The notes below the pieces were generated by a model. That model had not been told where the DNA came from, did not search any database, and saw only the letters and a list, made by a program, of their open reading frames with translations. A program made the position numbers and the translations under genes. A DNA stretch of 64,000 bases from Aulostomus chinensis (taxonomy: Eukaryota; Chordata; Actinopteri; Syngnathiformes; Aulostomidae). This document shows, piece by piece, positions 1 through 13,100 of the stretch (the stretch's first letter is position 1; every line of letters begins with the position of its first letter). Where the stretch lies: positions 3,036,001 to 3,100,000 of the forward strand of contig JBBMOA010000007.1 in NCBI GenBank assembly GCA_037954235.1. Direction: 5' to 3'.

Positions 1-31
1 CTCAGGGAGCCTGATGTTGCTCACCTTCAAC

Positions 32-81
32 TCCATCCATCCATCCATCCATCCATCCAAACATCCATCCATCCATCCATT
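32..81. repeat. (TCCA)n simple repeat
   Basis: Interrupted TCCA units followed by TTTTCTTC. This resembles the tail of the SINE seen elsewhere in the window in antisense, so it may be a tail remnant. Confidence 0.8.
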
Positions 82-90
82 TTCTTCGGT

Positions 91-1520
91 TAGGGCTTTT
101 AAAAGCTGCGTAAGCGAAGTTTTTTTTTTTTTTTAGAAAAATCTAGCTGCAATTTCAATCTAAAACTATAGAAAAAAAAAACCTTACGTCCATCAGCTGA
201 CCTCTTTTATGAATGCCAGTCACATTTTTTAAAATTTCAATCTGGTCTCTGCTCCCTGCTCTGCTCAAGAACTCCATTGATTTGCTCCTTGCTGCTGAAC
301 AATCAATGATCAATGAATCTGTGAAGGCCGGGCGTTGATGGGGAGGCGTTGGTGGAAGTATTGTTCCATTATTTTACCAGGTTTTAATGGCTTTATTGCT
401 TCTTATTTATTCATCAGTATTGAAATGTTTTATTAATTGCTTAAATTGCTGTTTGTTTGTTTTTTTGATTGTAAAGCACTTTGTTACTTTGTTCTTAAAG
501 GTGCTGTATGAGGATTATTATCATTCTTCTTCTTATTGTTATTGTTGTTATCAGAGCAGTTGGATGGTACGAGTGCATGTCTGATGATTAACCAGAAATG
601 CTGGCGTGTTGAGTCTCACTGTTTTTCGATCTCAGAATCTTCCTGAGTGGCGCTCAGTGTGCTGACCTCAGACTGACACCTGTAGCAGGTCGTCGAGCAC
701 TGCCAGTTGGTGGAGCTGGAGATGCCCTTCTTCAAACCCGGCTGAAGTTCCAGGACGAGAGGTATTTGTGTTATTTACTTCTGATTGGGGTGTCAGAATC
801 TTGAACAGAGCCAAAATGGCTGACTTAGTCAAAAAAATAAGCACCCTTAAAAGTCCAATGTAGTGTGAAGTTTCTGTGTCGTCCATTTTTGCACCGGCTG
901 TCCAAGCTGTCAGCAGGCGGGAGAGTCACCCTGCACTTAGAGACAGACAGTCTTTTACACTTAAAGGGAATTTCAAATTTCGGCCCCAACTTACCGTCGA
1001 ATTGTAACCCAGAGGCAACGGTGCTGCTTACCACTGCACCAGGTGTCGCCCAGTTTCTGTGTGCCATGTGCCATCAGAGGTGATTTTCTCTGTGTCGGTG
1101 GGGTGAGACAGAAGTGGACACGGACGTGAGACATCACCCACTGGTGGATGCAGATGAAGAAAAATCACGCCGCAATTAAAACGACTCATTAGAGAGAATT
1201 CAAGTCACAGTTGGCTCGTCTTCTTATAGAATTCTACTCAGTCAGACATGTTTTCTGCAGCCTCAGAGGTTGCCCCCTGCTGGTCACTACAAAAAGTGCG
1301 GGTCCACATTGTCTTCGGTTGTCAGACTGGGAAAGTTTGTCCTTTAAATATACAGTTTGTGAGTTACGTTTACTTCTCTCTGATACTCTGTGACCAAGAT
1401 TCTGCCTGCTGGTGGAAAATAGCTGATAATAAGAGATAAGACATCATTTTTCTGACAATGACACAAACATGTTTACATCTGAATCCAAATAACACACAAT
1501 AAAGACCTTGGGAAAAAAAA
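91..1520. other. No gene recognised
   Basis: AT-rich non-coding sequence with homopolymer T and A runs. Short open frames here show no family resemblance. Confidence 0.5.
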
Positions 1521-1522
1521 AA

Positions 1523-1855
1523 GGCACTGTAGACAGTGTTTTTTGTAATTACCCGTCATGGAAGATAAGAGACAAAATTTACAAGATTGAAGACGCTCTG
1601 AGTCCAAATTGTACCTCGGAAGAAAAATAATGCAAGATATGCTGAGATAGTGTCATTGTGGAGGAGCAGAGAGACACAATTAGCTCAAGAAATGTTGTTA
1701 GCAAATAGTCTGTTCTCTGGTGACTGGTCATGGTTTTCTGTGTCTGCTGTTTTAATTATAAACCTCATTCCAGTCCAAATTAAAATTTCATCATTTTCAC
1801 TTTCTTGTTTCCACATCAAGCTCAGTCTTTCATGTTGCCATTCACCTTTCCCAGC
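1523..1855 (+). repeat. Duplicated 330-bp sequence, copy A
   Basis: Colinear with 13101-13430. Shared blocks include GTAATTAC and GTCATGGAAGAT near 1545, TAGTCTGTTCTCT at 1706, GTGTCTGCTGTTTTAATTA at 1740, and CTTTCATG near the end. Small indels separate the blocks. It could be a diverged interspersed repeat or a local duplication. Confidence 0.8.
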
Positions 1856-4800
1856 CATTTATCTTGGACACCGTCCCTCTGTCCTCATCCAACCCCCACA
1901 CACACCCTCTTGTACCCTCTCAAACTAATGGAGCACATTACAGGCACACTAAAAATAGCCCAGCTGCAAAGTCAATTCATTTTTTTTCCTCTCGTCTTTC
2001 TCTCTGTCTCCCTTTCTAATGCCCCTATTTTTTCCTCTTTTCTGTGCCTCCCTCAGGAGGAGAGTGAGTTACGGTGAGAAGGCTTGTCAGCTCATTTATC
2101 AAGCGGCTGCCTGCATGCAGCTCTCTATGCTATCAGGGCTGAGCCTCTGAGGCAGTGGGACCACGGGCCTGGGATCGGGCCACAGCTGGCTGCCTGTCAA
2201 GATTTTCTCAATATGACCGTGGAGCTTGGCAGACAAGGGTGAGAGTGGTCAGTGTTTATGGGGAGCCGTGGGCACTGACATTACCTGCTGGTCAAGCCAG
2301 AGGTTTTAATTCTGAAAACAGGCAATGTTGCAGAGGGATCGTGCTGAGAGAATAAATCAAAAAATGAGTCTAGGTGAGACGCACTGGTAGAGAAAAGCTT
2401 CAGGCAGATGTCCGACTAAGGAATTCAATAAAATTTCTTCTCTTTGATGGCAAGTTTTAAAGGGTTATTCCTATTTATTATCCATCCTTACGTCACTACT
2501 TTCTCAGGACTCGGTTGCAGCTGGCCTGGGCATCCTTCAACTGAGCAATGCCCTTCATCTCCTCCTGGGGGGCCCTGAGGGACCAGCTTGGGAGGCATCC
2601 AGACCAGATGCCAATACCACCTCAGCTGACCACTTCCCTGTGAAGGATGTGGCGCCGGACCAGCCAACACGAGTAACTGGTATGGACGCATCACCACTTC
2701 CTGGCTCCACCATGAGCAAACGTATCTACTTTAGTTGTGTGTAAAAGTAGATTTCCTGCTCAGGTAAATGTTATGGTGATGTTTCCACTTAACTTCTGTT
2801 AACGTCAAGTTCAAAGCCATGGAATTGGTTGATTATCTGGTTCGTATCAGATCATTCAACCGCTCATGTTTGTTGACCCCTAATGATTTTCTTGTGTTCT
2901 CGTCACAGTTATGGATATATGATTTGAATGGATTTACAACCGCAACATTTTTAATGACTGTAACGGAAAAATGTTTCCACATAAAATGTGAATTGTTTAT
3001 GATATCAATCGCGACGAAAGCATATTGAATTTATTTCATATACACAACTCAAACACATGCTTAAAATTGGGGAAGGATGACAATCTGCATATAATATACA
3101 TTTCCGTGGTATTTTTTGTTTTGCTGTTGTGACATTAACACATAGAACCACATTCCATGTGTGCAGTTAGATGCTTAGCCAACAAATCTGTTTCATATTA
3201 AATATGGAAGAAAAAGAGAAAGTCAGTGCTGTCTTGAGTCCACACATCGGGGATTTTTTAATATTTGACTAAAACTACTCCTGAGAGCTTTTGTTTTGGA
3301 AAATGCAGGCCTGATAAGTGCAGGATGAGCAGCCGACAGGATCTAGAGAACTGGTTCTACGTATCCATGATATATTCAAGTCTGCTGGCTGGAGAAATCC
3401 TCCGCATTCGAGCATGGAGTGTCACATGCTGATCAACTCCTTAAGTCACCCCAGGTTTTCTCAGTCGAGATTCACATCGATGTTATTGAGGACACCAGCT
3501 GCAAACGTGGAGAGGTCTGGAGCCGCATTCGACAAGGACAAACTCTGATCCCTCATATATATAACAACAAGAGAGCCATAATCCAGACTAAAGACTACGC
3601 AGGTGCTGCAGCACACGGCAGACAGGAGAGCTGGATGAATGACTCCCAGTGTTGTAGCGTGTTTCTTAATGGCGTTATCAAGATCACTGCTGCACCACTA
3701 AGACACAAAGGAATCTGATAAGCAGTATAATCCTACATTCCACTAAACAAATGCTTGCTTAGATGTATTCTAATGGTGTGAAAGTCAATATTAATGCCAT
3801 CTCTACTGCAACCCCGCTGGCGTTGAAGCGGAGAAGGCAAAGAATAAACAGAAAACATTCAAACTGGGAACATGAAACACTTGCGAGGTCAACAATCACA
3901 TGGATTTAGCGCTTTAATTAGTCTCTCTATGAGACCCACATCACTATCAAAAGGCCTGTAACGCAGAAATGAAAAAAATCAATTGTATGTGGTGCAATAA
4001 GTGTTTTAATCTTGTATCTAGAAGGGGTGGGTTTGCAGCGTGGTAAAACAGTATAGGTCTTTGAGAAGTGAATCAAGTTTGAGGCACTGACAGCACATTA
4101 CCTTGCTAAATCGTGGATCCTGCTCTGGAGAACAGGCCCCAGGCGTTTTACTTAAAAACAAACTAAAAACTGAACTGACAGCAAGAGTGAATAAGGCAGG
4201 AGCATCCCCGGGAGAATCAACAGGAGACACGGAGAGCCACAAACAAGACCGTACGAGCTAACTGCAGAGGGGTTCTGAACTCGGCTGTGGAATTTAGCAG
4301 TAATAACACAACAAGGAACAGTTTGGGGGACGTGAGGGCAGGGTGGGTGGAGCTGACACACGATAATAGACTACAGGAGACAGGATTCAGGGAAGCACGC
4401 AGGAATAAAAATGAGAACTAACATATTTTATGTGAATAAGGCAATTAGGATAAACTGAAAACTTGTTGGGTTTAAGAGCAGGTCAAGAGAGGTCAGAACT
4501 CCAGGTGAACGACTTGAAAAAAATTGAAAAATGTGAGCCTGAATTCAGCAACGGATGTGAGAAAAAAACAAAAACAAAACAAGAACCAGCATATTTTCTT
4601 CTACTTTCTAAATTTGACATGATTTTAATGTTCTTAAATATTTTAATTTGAATGAGATTTTCTCTGTTATTTAATTTTCATGTTTTTTCACTGTCATTTA
4701 ATGCTAAATGTTGTTGTATGAATGGATTGCTATAAATAGAGCTGCCTTGCCTTCCAGGAAAACATGAGGGACACACAGCTGGAGACACAAGAGTGGTGCA

Positions 4801-5460
4801 CGGACGAGACACCGTCAGCATTGACTTGTCTCAAAGTTAATAGGATTATGCGTGTTTGGTTAAATGCTTGAAATCATTTCTAGGTTTAAGACATTTCTAC
4901 AGTTTTTCCAATGGGATAAATTCGATCAGTAAACACCAAACGTTTGAATTTCTAAGCATTCACGAGTCCTGATAGGTCGCTAACAAGTGGTTAAAGAAGA
5001 CAAGAGGTTACTGAGGATATTAAGTATCCTCATGTCAGTAAAAAGAGGTGTGAAAACATTGAAAATTATGTCTCTGAGCTGTTCATAGCCTCATGTCGGC
5101 ATTTGGCTATGAATGTACGAAGGTCTGTCGACAACACAAAATCGCTGGATGAGAAAAGCTCATTTCCAGGTTGGCCTCACCCCTCCTGAACGGATCAGAG
5201 AGAGTCCAAGACAATAAATGTCCAGCCGAGAGAGTGACAGGTCGTGCAAGCGCGTGGAACCGGAAAATAACAGCATTACTGAAAATATATCAGGAAAACC
5301 CATTGAGTAGAATTTCCAGAACACAGGCTAGATATGATGATCATCATATCATGGGGACATTATAATCATGTCATAGCTGTGAGCCATTATGACCCAGAGT
5401 CAGTCACCCAAAGTATGAGGGGAAAGAAGCAGAAAAGCTCTGTGTGAATGTGTGTGTGCA
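1856..5460. other. No gene recognised
   Basis: Non-coding. No exon with plausible splice sites and family resemblance was seen on either strand, and no clear repeat. Confidence 0.5.
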
Positions 5461-5461
5461 C

Positions 5462-5506
5462 GTGTGTGTGTGTGTGCGTGTGTGTGTGCGTGTGTGTGTG
5501 TGTGTG
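5462..5506. repeat. (GT)n microsatellite
   Basis: GT repeat with C interruptions. Confidence 0.9.
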
Positions 5507-5885
5507 ATAACCCTGCCTAAAATGATCCTCGTCTCTTTCCAATTCATAAGTTCATGGCTGAAATACCACAGAGCCTGGGGAGGCGACGGAGGCAGCAGTG
5601 CTTGATGATGCTAATCGCTGAGTGATGGCTGACTCATTAAAAGTGTCATCGGAGTGTTTCTAATGATGTTGAGTAAACAGTGTCGAATAAATCGAACAGC
5701 CTGCACAATGGAGGGTTCACTAGTTGTGCAACAATGAGTCAAGCACGCTTGTGGGTCAGAGGTAAAACATGAGTACACACACGTGTTGGCCGTCACTGTG
5801 GTGCCAATGCCGCTAAGTAAACACAGCTGTTCAAGTGTACAGTATGTAGCTGCCTGTTGCAGTAAGATTTGGTTACATCATAACA

Positions 5886-6104
5886 CTCACACACACACTC
5901 ACACACACACACACACACACACCTACACACACACACACTCACACACACACACACCTACACACACACACACTCACACAAACACTAACACACACACACACAC
6001 CTACACACACACACACACACCTACACACACACACACTCACACACACACACACACAACTACACACAACTACACACACACACACACACACACAACTACACAC
6101 ACAC
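5886..6104. repeat. Compound (CA)n microsatellite, about 220 bp
   Basis: CA units interrupted regularly by CT, CTA and AACTA. The His/Thr-rich open frame across it is a repeat artefact. Confidence 0.95.
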
Positions 6105-6465
6105 GTTTCTTTTATTACCTGAAAATAAATTCAGCTTAATTAGAGCAGTGAGGGATTGAGCACTGGAAATAGCTTTGTGCGGAAGATGGAAATTGGATTT
6201 CTTCCTCATGTCCTCCTCCTCCTCCCATCGAACATTAAAAACCACTCCCTCTTGGAAAACATCTTTATTGTCATTGCTGTAAGTTAAACTCAATTACTGC
6301 AAAACTGCAGTAATGTTTGGTTGTTAAAGCGTTCCTCTACTGTCTTTTGTGTACGTGTTTTTATTTGAGGGTCGATCTTATTTTGTATTCAGCCAGTGTC
6401 ATTCAGGATGTCCTGTGTTTTCCTAAACAAACAGACCACATCCACAGTGCTATTCTGGAAGAGAT

Positions 6466-6467
<2 letters not shown>

Positions 6468-6508
<41 letters not shown>

Positions 6509-6543
6509 TGTATGTGTGTGTGAGTGTGTGCGTGTGTGTGTGT

Positions 6544-6589
<46 letters not shown>

Positions 6590-6682
6590 CTACAAATGAC
6601 CCCTTGTCATTCCATCACTTTTTTCTGTCTGGCATATTTTTCCAACTTAGAACAAGTAATCGGAACAGCAGCCACAAGCAGG

Positions 6683-6736
<54 letters not shown>
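6468..6736. repeat. Two (GT)n microsatellites
   Basis: Tracts at 6468-6588 and 6686-6736, separated by about 100 bases of ordinary sequence. Only 360 bp after a CA-oriented tract, so the two could pair as an inverted repeat. Confidence 0.95.
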
Positions 6737-6737
<1 letters not shown>

Positions 6738-7039
6738 TGTGAGTGGGTCTGAGGCAGTCCACCCCATTAGACAAGATGAGAGACCATCTGCGGTGCCCTA
6801 ACGGTTCCTCTCGGCAGACAGTGGCTGCGTCCTGTGAAGTGATGCATCAACATGGAGATGACACAGCGAACATTCTGTTCACCACCAGCGGGCCTCTCAG
6901 GCACCTGCCCCTCCCTCGTATCCGGTGGCACCTGGCAGATGCTGCTTTGACCAGAATGCTGCAGAGCAAATAGCACAATGAGTACAGAGATTAAATCAAG
7001 ATCTCACATGCTGAGCTTTGGCAGATGCCCTAAGAAGAC

Positions 7040-7165
7040 AAAGGAATAGTAATATGACATTTTGGAAAATACACTTATCCACTTTCTTGCAGAGAGTTAG
7101 ACAGTACTCATATCATCCGTCTCAAGGCAGCAGCCAGCAGGTGGTCAGCTTAGCTTGGTGACAGG
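7040..7165 (+). repeat. Fragment of a common teleost interspersed repeat
   Basis: Contains the phrase GAAAATACACTTATCCACTT, then TTGCAGAGAGTTAGA, and CAGCCAGCAGGTGGTCAGCT with AGCTTAGCTTGG. I recognise this as a dispersed fish repeat with a GTTAGCTTAGCTTAGC-like core; its class is uncertain. Confidence 0.6.
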
Positions 7166-7169
7166 AATT

Positions 7170-9690
7170 AAGGAGACGACAACTGCAGCTTAAACTCCAA
7201 GTATGTGGATCTGAAGATATGAACAGAGTATTTGAAATCTGTCCTCAAGTAGAGGGTTGCTATAACTGCAATACTTGTCCTTCCCTGGGAATGTTTGCAT
7301 CCAAACTGAATACAGAGTTGAGAAAACATGCTCGTTGTGACCTTGCAGACCACAGGCCGACATATAGGAGGAGACTAATAACCAGTGCACCATGTAGAGT
7401 CATGACACCGCATTGGGAGTGGCTGGAGGAAACTCAGCAGTTCTTCAAAGGCTTTAAAAAATGATACTGATGTTGTTGTAATAAAAGAGTTAGCATGTTG
7501 TATTGCATCCAAACAAAATTACAGCACGATAAATGTGCAAAATAAAAGCACTGAGTGATGAAATCAAAACAAACACTGAGGATTTGACTTGTAACTGAGG
7601 GAGTCAATGAATGAGACATGAAGAAAATGGAAGTATGGATCAATGTGGGACTTATTTCTACATTGGTTTTTGAAAAAGATGTATTCAGTTAGCCTTGCAT
7701 GTGTCTGCCATACATAGTTCATGGCTGTATGACCAAAGGTATTTCTATTCCATTGTGGGTGCTTTGTGACATCAACATAGTTTCGTAGCCGCTGTGAAAA
7801 AAAAAGTGGACATCCTGCTGATGCAGATCAATTGCACTTTCCACCGAGACGAGGGTTGTGATGGCAGAGTTGTGTTAGTGTTTAACACAGAAAACAAGGC
7901 AGTGGCCAGGGCTTGTTTTGCATAAAATTACTGAATGAATCAATAATGCTGATTAGCAGCCCCGTCAAACTCCGTGTGTGGCGATTCTCTGTGGCCATGT
8001 GTGATATCACATAGATCCACCCACGCAGCGAGGAGGTTGGTGGACTCAGGGACACGGAGATTTCTTCATTTTATAGCAAGACTAATTTTTTGTAGGGGAA
8101 AAAGCTGGAGTTAAAAATAGTGAACACAGAGATCTCCCAGAGCTACTGTACATCAGGTGGACAGTCTCATAACACCACATCGCAGGATGCACGATGTCTT
8201 AAAAACAAACCCTTACTGACAACAAAAGGACTGATGGCAGGTTTGGACATGCACAGAAGCTGAAAACAGCCTTTCCAATTACTTTTCTTAATGCTGATTT
8301 CACTTTTTAATTATTGTGTTATCTTGAGATTACCAAACTCATTTTCTTATCTTGGCAACAAAGAGATGTTTTCTTGCGATAATTAGATAACTGTGTAACA
8401 AAGAGCAGAAAGGGCAGAGCGCGGACCAAAAGAGCACGACTGTGACAAAGCACTGGAGTCTCTCTACCGGGCAGAGGCTGGAGCAGTGGTGCTGGAACAA
8501 CTCAGCACACAAGGGGAGGACGCTAACAGAACTCCTGGTCACCATGAACAAAGCTGAACTGGTGCCAGGGAACGGGAAGTAAAAGACTGAAGTCCTGGGT
8601 ATGATTTCCACCACATGGACCCTGAGAAAGAGGCGTGTCTGCGGGTGTGACGTCATGATGGCCTTCGCCAAATCATCAAGGAGATGTCAAGCTTCATGGT
8701 CATCTCATCTCAAGCTAGCTTTTGATTGATTCTGCGTGAAATCCATTCATTTCATGGATGATCTGTAGTTTTCTTAAGCAGTTGCACTGCAACGCATTTT
8801 GAACAGATGTCAGAAAAACAAGTTTGGACTATCGAATACTGATCTGTGCTGAAACACACCATAAATACATGCGGGGGGGGGGGGGGGGGGGGTCCACAGG
8901 TGGGACACATCAAGGAAGGCCAGACTCACAGACGTGGGGAACCACGCCAGGGGCACAGGAGCAGGAAGAGGATCTGAGAGGAGAGATAAGCCACGCACCA
9001 AAACGAAACCTGCAATAACCAGAATGAGAATGAAAACAAAAACCCAACTGAAGCACTGGAGTCATGACCTCCTGCCTAACAACCAAGCCGCGATCGGAGG
9101 CCTCCTTGGTGTCTGAGGATCAGGCAGTCTCTGTCTTCAATCCTTGCTTCACTGATATCAATCCAGCTAAATTAGGATTGAATCACCATCAAATTATGAT
9201 TTTAAAGTGAGGCAATAGATTACATTTTGTAATGTGCACTTAAAGTATAAACTGAAAAAAACTTAAAAAAATACAAGTACCACAACAATACTTAATAATA
9301 ATATGTTTGCAGTTGTTATTTCCACTTCTAGTGCTGAGTTTGAGTTTCCATGTAACATCTGGATCTACTGGTCATGTGTGAGAATGTATGGAAGTTCTAC
9401 AGTTCTACAAACTGCAAATCTGAAACATGCTCTAACTGCCTTTGAGCAATGACCCAAACAATGTTAAAAAAAAGGGTGCGCGCCGCCGACAGAGTGTTAC
9501 GGTTTTTAATCAGTTTTGGGTGATTTTTATTGCAGTTTTCGGGTGTCTATTCCCCACACAACTGCAGCCCCCATAACCCCACCCTTCCCGCGCTACCTAA
9601 ACTAACAATGCCGGTAACGTGACCCACGTGTCCGTCTGTCAGCCAACCAGAAACACCTCGCGTGCGGAGATGCGCTCTTGGGCACGACTC
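7170..9690. other. No gene recognised; poly-G tract inside
   Basis: Non-coding. A run of twenty G lies at 8873-8892. Nothing else recognised. Confidence 0.5.
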
Positions 9691-9699
9691 CGTGTCAAA

Positions 9700-9879
9700 G
9701 CGGTTTCACACTGAACGCGCAAGGCGCAGGCTGCGCGGGGGAAGTCCATTCATTGTGTACGTGGGCGCGCTGTGATGTCACATGAGCGCGAACCAAACGC
9801 AGCACCTCGGTAGCGCTGCGTGTGCTCGCGCCCCACCCCGCGCAGCGCGCCGCGTCTGCCGCGTTCTGTGTGAAACCGC
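9700..9879. mobile_element. GC-rich foldback MITE, 180 bp
   Basis: Begins GCGGTTTCACACTGAACGCG and ends with the near-perfect reverse complement CGCGTTCTGTGTGAAACCGC. The inverted repeat continues more loosely inward (a GCAGGCTGCGCGGGG-type arm against CCCCGCGCAGC). There is no coding capacity. The terminal phrase is one I know from small non-autonomous DNA transposons in fish; the superfamily is not assigned and no clear target duplication is visible. Confidence 0.8.
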
Positions 9880-10275
9880 CTTCGTCGTTTTCTTTATTTA
9901 ATGTGGGATTTTGACAGCTCCCTTCTCGTCCTTTTTTTAATGGAACTCCGTTCCGGCCATGAATATTTTCTCTTGTTCACTTTCACCCCTGGATCTACGG
10001 TATTTCCTCCAACCAGGAGAGAATTCAGATGCACCTTCAAAGCAGCTTTAACCACAATACAGAGAACATCATCCAGAGCAGGTAGTGAGGGAAGCGGAAA
10101 CACTGTTTGACTGTGCAATCACAAGCTCATCGGCTCCTCCTCCCCTCCTGGCAGTGAGGGAGAGTTCAACCTGATTAGAGAAGATTGGTTAGATTGGTTA
10201 GGAGCCACTGATGGAGAGAGAGCCCTCAGAGCTCTTCCTCTCCTGTCAACACCACTTTCTAATTAACTCATGAGG

Positions 10276-10280
<5 letters not shown>
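9880..10280. other. No gene recognised
   Basis: Ordinary non-coding sequence between the MITE and a GT repeat. Confidence 0.5.

Positions 10281-10320
<40 letters not shown>
10281..10320. repeat. (GT)n microsatellite
   Basis: Twenty uninterrupted units. Confidence 0.95.
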
Positions 10321-10322
<2 letters not shown>

Positions 10323-10689
10323 TGTGTGTTTGATAATAGCAGTGTCGGCTTTGGGTCTGATTTAGACATGATTATACAGTCTAGACTTTATTGAACTATC
10401 CTCAGTGGGAAGGTAGAGTCACAGTGAGGTTTAAGTATGTTTTGATTCTCGTTTGAGTGTCTAACTATAATCCGGGCAACTCCCAGATGGCAGAAATGCA
10501 TTTGGAAAAGATCTGCTATTGCACTCCTTGAAACGCTGCTTGGAAAATCACACATCATCATCTCATCTGTTTGTTCAGAGCCACTAACAAGAGGCAGAAG
10601 CTGGTCATTCCTCTAATGGTGCACTTTCCCCATCGCCATCTCAGACACACAGAATGATCTAATAGCCTCTCCTCTGCCATCACGTGAAG

Positions 10690-11890
10690 GTCAAGTCCAT
10701 TTTATTTATATTGCACCAGACCACAACAACAGTTCTCTCATGGCACTTCACCAGGAGAGAGGCTCTAGGTCTCGCAGCAGCCAAATAACAACGAGCTACC
10801 AGAGAAGACAACATCTACAGGTTACTCAAGCAATCAGGTTTGTGCTATCGTGATGTGCTACCGATTATAACACAAACACAATGCAGATGGTAATGCCAGC
10901 AGTATTGACGATACTAATATGAATACTAGTACTAATACCAATAAAAAAAAATGATGCTACAGGTGGCAGCTTGAGCCTCTTCAGGTCTGTAGCTTCCTCC
11001 AGCAGCAGTACCAGTCAGGGATCTGGGAAGTGGGGAAGCACAAAGGCTCCAGAGAAGAAGACCAGTCAGTAAGATGTATGAGTACAGGAGGACAGAGAGG
11101 AGAGAGAAAAGGAGAGAGAAGCCCAGTGCATCATGGGAGATCCCAGCAGTCTGAGCCTATAGCAGCAGGTCTAAGGGCCAGCCTAAGCAGTCCTGACTAT
11201 AAGCCTGATCAACAAGGAAGGTCTTAAGTCTGCTTTTAAACCTAGAGAGGGGGTCTGGGTCCTGGACTGAAACTGGGAGACGGTTCCACAGGAGGGGAGC
11301 CTGATAGCTGAAGGCTCTGGCTCCCATTCTACTGTTAGAACTCTAGGAACCAGCAGGAACCCTGCATCCTGGGAGTGAAGGGTTGTAGCTGGATCATAGG
11401 GGACTAGGAGCTCTGTCAGGGATGAAGGAGCCTGATTGTTGAGGACTTTGATGGTAGAAGGAGAATTTTAAATTCTGTTCTGAATCTGACAGGGAGCCAT
11501 GCAGAGATTATTTGTCCAGCCTGGTAGGAGGGAGGTGCAGTAATCCAGCCTGGAAGTGACAAAAGCAGGGACTAGTTTTTCTGCATCTTCTTGAGCCAGG
11601 ATGTGTCTGATCTTAGTGATGCTGTGTAAATGAATGAAAGCAGACCTGGAGATCTGCTTAATGTGGGAGTTAAAGGATCCTGGTCAAAGAGAACTCCTAG
11701 GTTCCTTACAGTAGTGCTGGGGGCCAGGGTGGTGCCATCCAGGGTACCTGTCTCATCAGATCAGGTGGTCCTCAGGTGTTTGGGCCCAGCACAAGAACTT
11801 CAGTTTATCAGAGTTTAATAAAGGAAATGATGGTCCTCCAAGTTTTTACGTGCTATAGACAGGCCTCAGGATTAGCAGTGGATTCACGAG
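10690..11890 (-). mobile_element. LINE 3' remnant (non-LTR retrotransposon C-terminal region)
   Basis: On the - strand, degraded but recognisable stretches of a LINE ORF2 C-terminus appear: a SRLDYC segment followed by LLPGW near 11540, LNNQAPSSLTELLVPYDP near 11430, DAGFLLVPRV near 11350, and a KADLRP segment near 11225. These lie in different frames. The sequence belongs to a family very common in fish genomes. No reverse transcriptase catalytic part is left and the copy is dead. Confidence 0.75.
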
Positions 11891-11899
11891 CTTGGGAGA

Positions 11900-13100
11900 A
11901 GTGTCATGCTTTACCTGGCATTTTATAGAAAGTGACTCTAAAGAGTGATGTCATCATGCAGTGAGTTCAATTAAGACACGATTCACTGTTCCTCACAAGA
12001 AGCCATACCACACAGTTGCCCTGAATGCCTTTTTATGCTTCCATGCTGGCAACAGCAACAAGCTGGAGGCCACATGTTTGTCCATCCGTTTATCCGTCCC
12101 CCTCTTGTTACCTGAATTGAAAACAACGGGTAACCAAAGGTCACTGCAGCAGGCACATACCGCCAAGGCTACAACTGTGATGTGGTATTTCTACTTTACA
12201 ACAAAGAAGTGTGTGTTTGTGTGTGTGTGGGTGTGTGTGTGTGTTTACTGGGTAGCATGCTGCACTTACGGAACAAGGACTGAGGTAGCAAGATGATGAG
12301 ATATGAAATAAGGACACTGTAGAGTACAGAGTTGCTGCTAGCATAAACTCTGCGCTGTAGTGGATGTGTAATAATGATGGACAACTGACTGCTCCCCAAA
12401 CTGCAGCACCCTGGATATCTTTGGTTGTCCCATCAAAGTTTGCTTCTTATTTCCAGTTGGCAACCATCAAGTTGCACATCTGAAAGTGGAAGTAACAAAT
12501 TTTACTGGCTGTGTGGGACGACTGGAACACAACCAAACACACAAGGAGCCGAAAGTCTTTGCTGGGTTCAGAAAAGTTCTGTAAATGGGTGATCAATCAG
12601 CTCAGGCAGGCAAATCAGACAGGGATCAGGGAAAAAACGCAGTGGTTAGGTCACCAGGAAAACACAGAGAATGGAGATAGCACAAAGAAGAAGTGGAGCA
12701 GAGCAGGGAAAACACACAGTCTGCGTCCTGACCCTCCATTCCCACCATAAAGAGCTCGATATATTGGGTCTGGCCCACTAAATCAACTATAATATAACTA
12801 CAACTGTAATCTACAGCTATAGAGGAAAGACAGGGAGGGGAAGAATGATGGAACATTTAGATGACCGGCAATGAAGTGGATGTGAATCAAGAAGAGAGTG
12901 ACTTTGAAAGAAAACATTAAAATAGGATTTTAAAAAAAAGTGAACTAGAGAGCAGGAACAGAGCAGAGACAAGCAGATGCTTTCGCTCCCCCATAATTAA
13001 AAACTGCACAAATTATCCATCCATCCATCCATTTTCCATATACATTCATAATGAGATGGTGCTGAACAGGTTAGCATCTGACTCTCCCTGGCAGAAAAGA
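11900..13100. other. No gene recognised; small repeats
   Basis: Contains a GT-rich tract (12211-12243) and a short TCCA run (13017-13033). No exon recognised. Confidence 0.5.

Noticed and set aside
5783..6139. 118-codon His/Thr-rich frame
   Set aside because: Translation of a (CA)n microsatellite.
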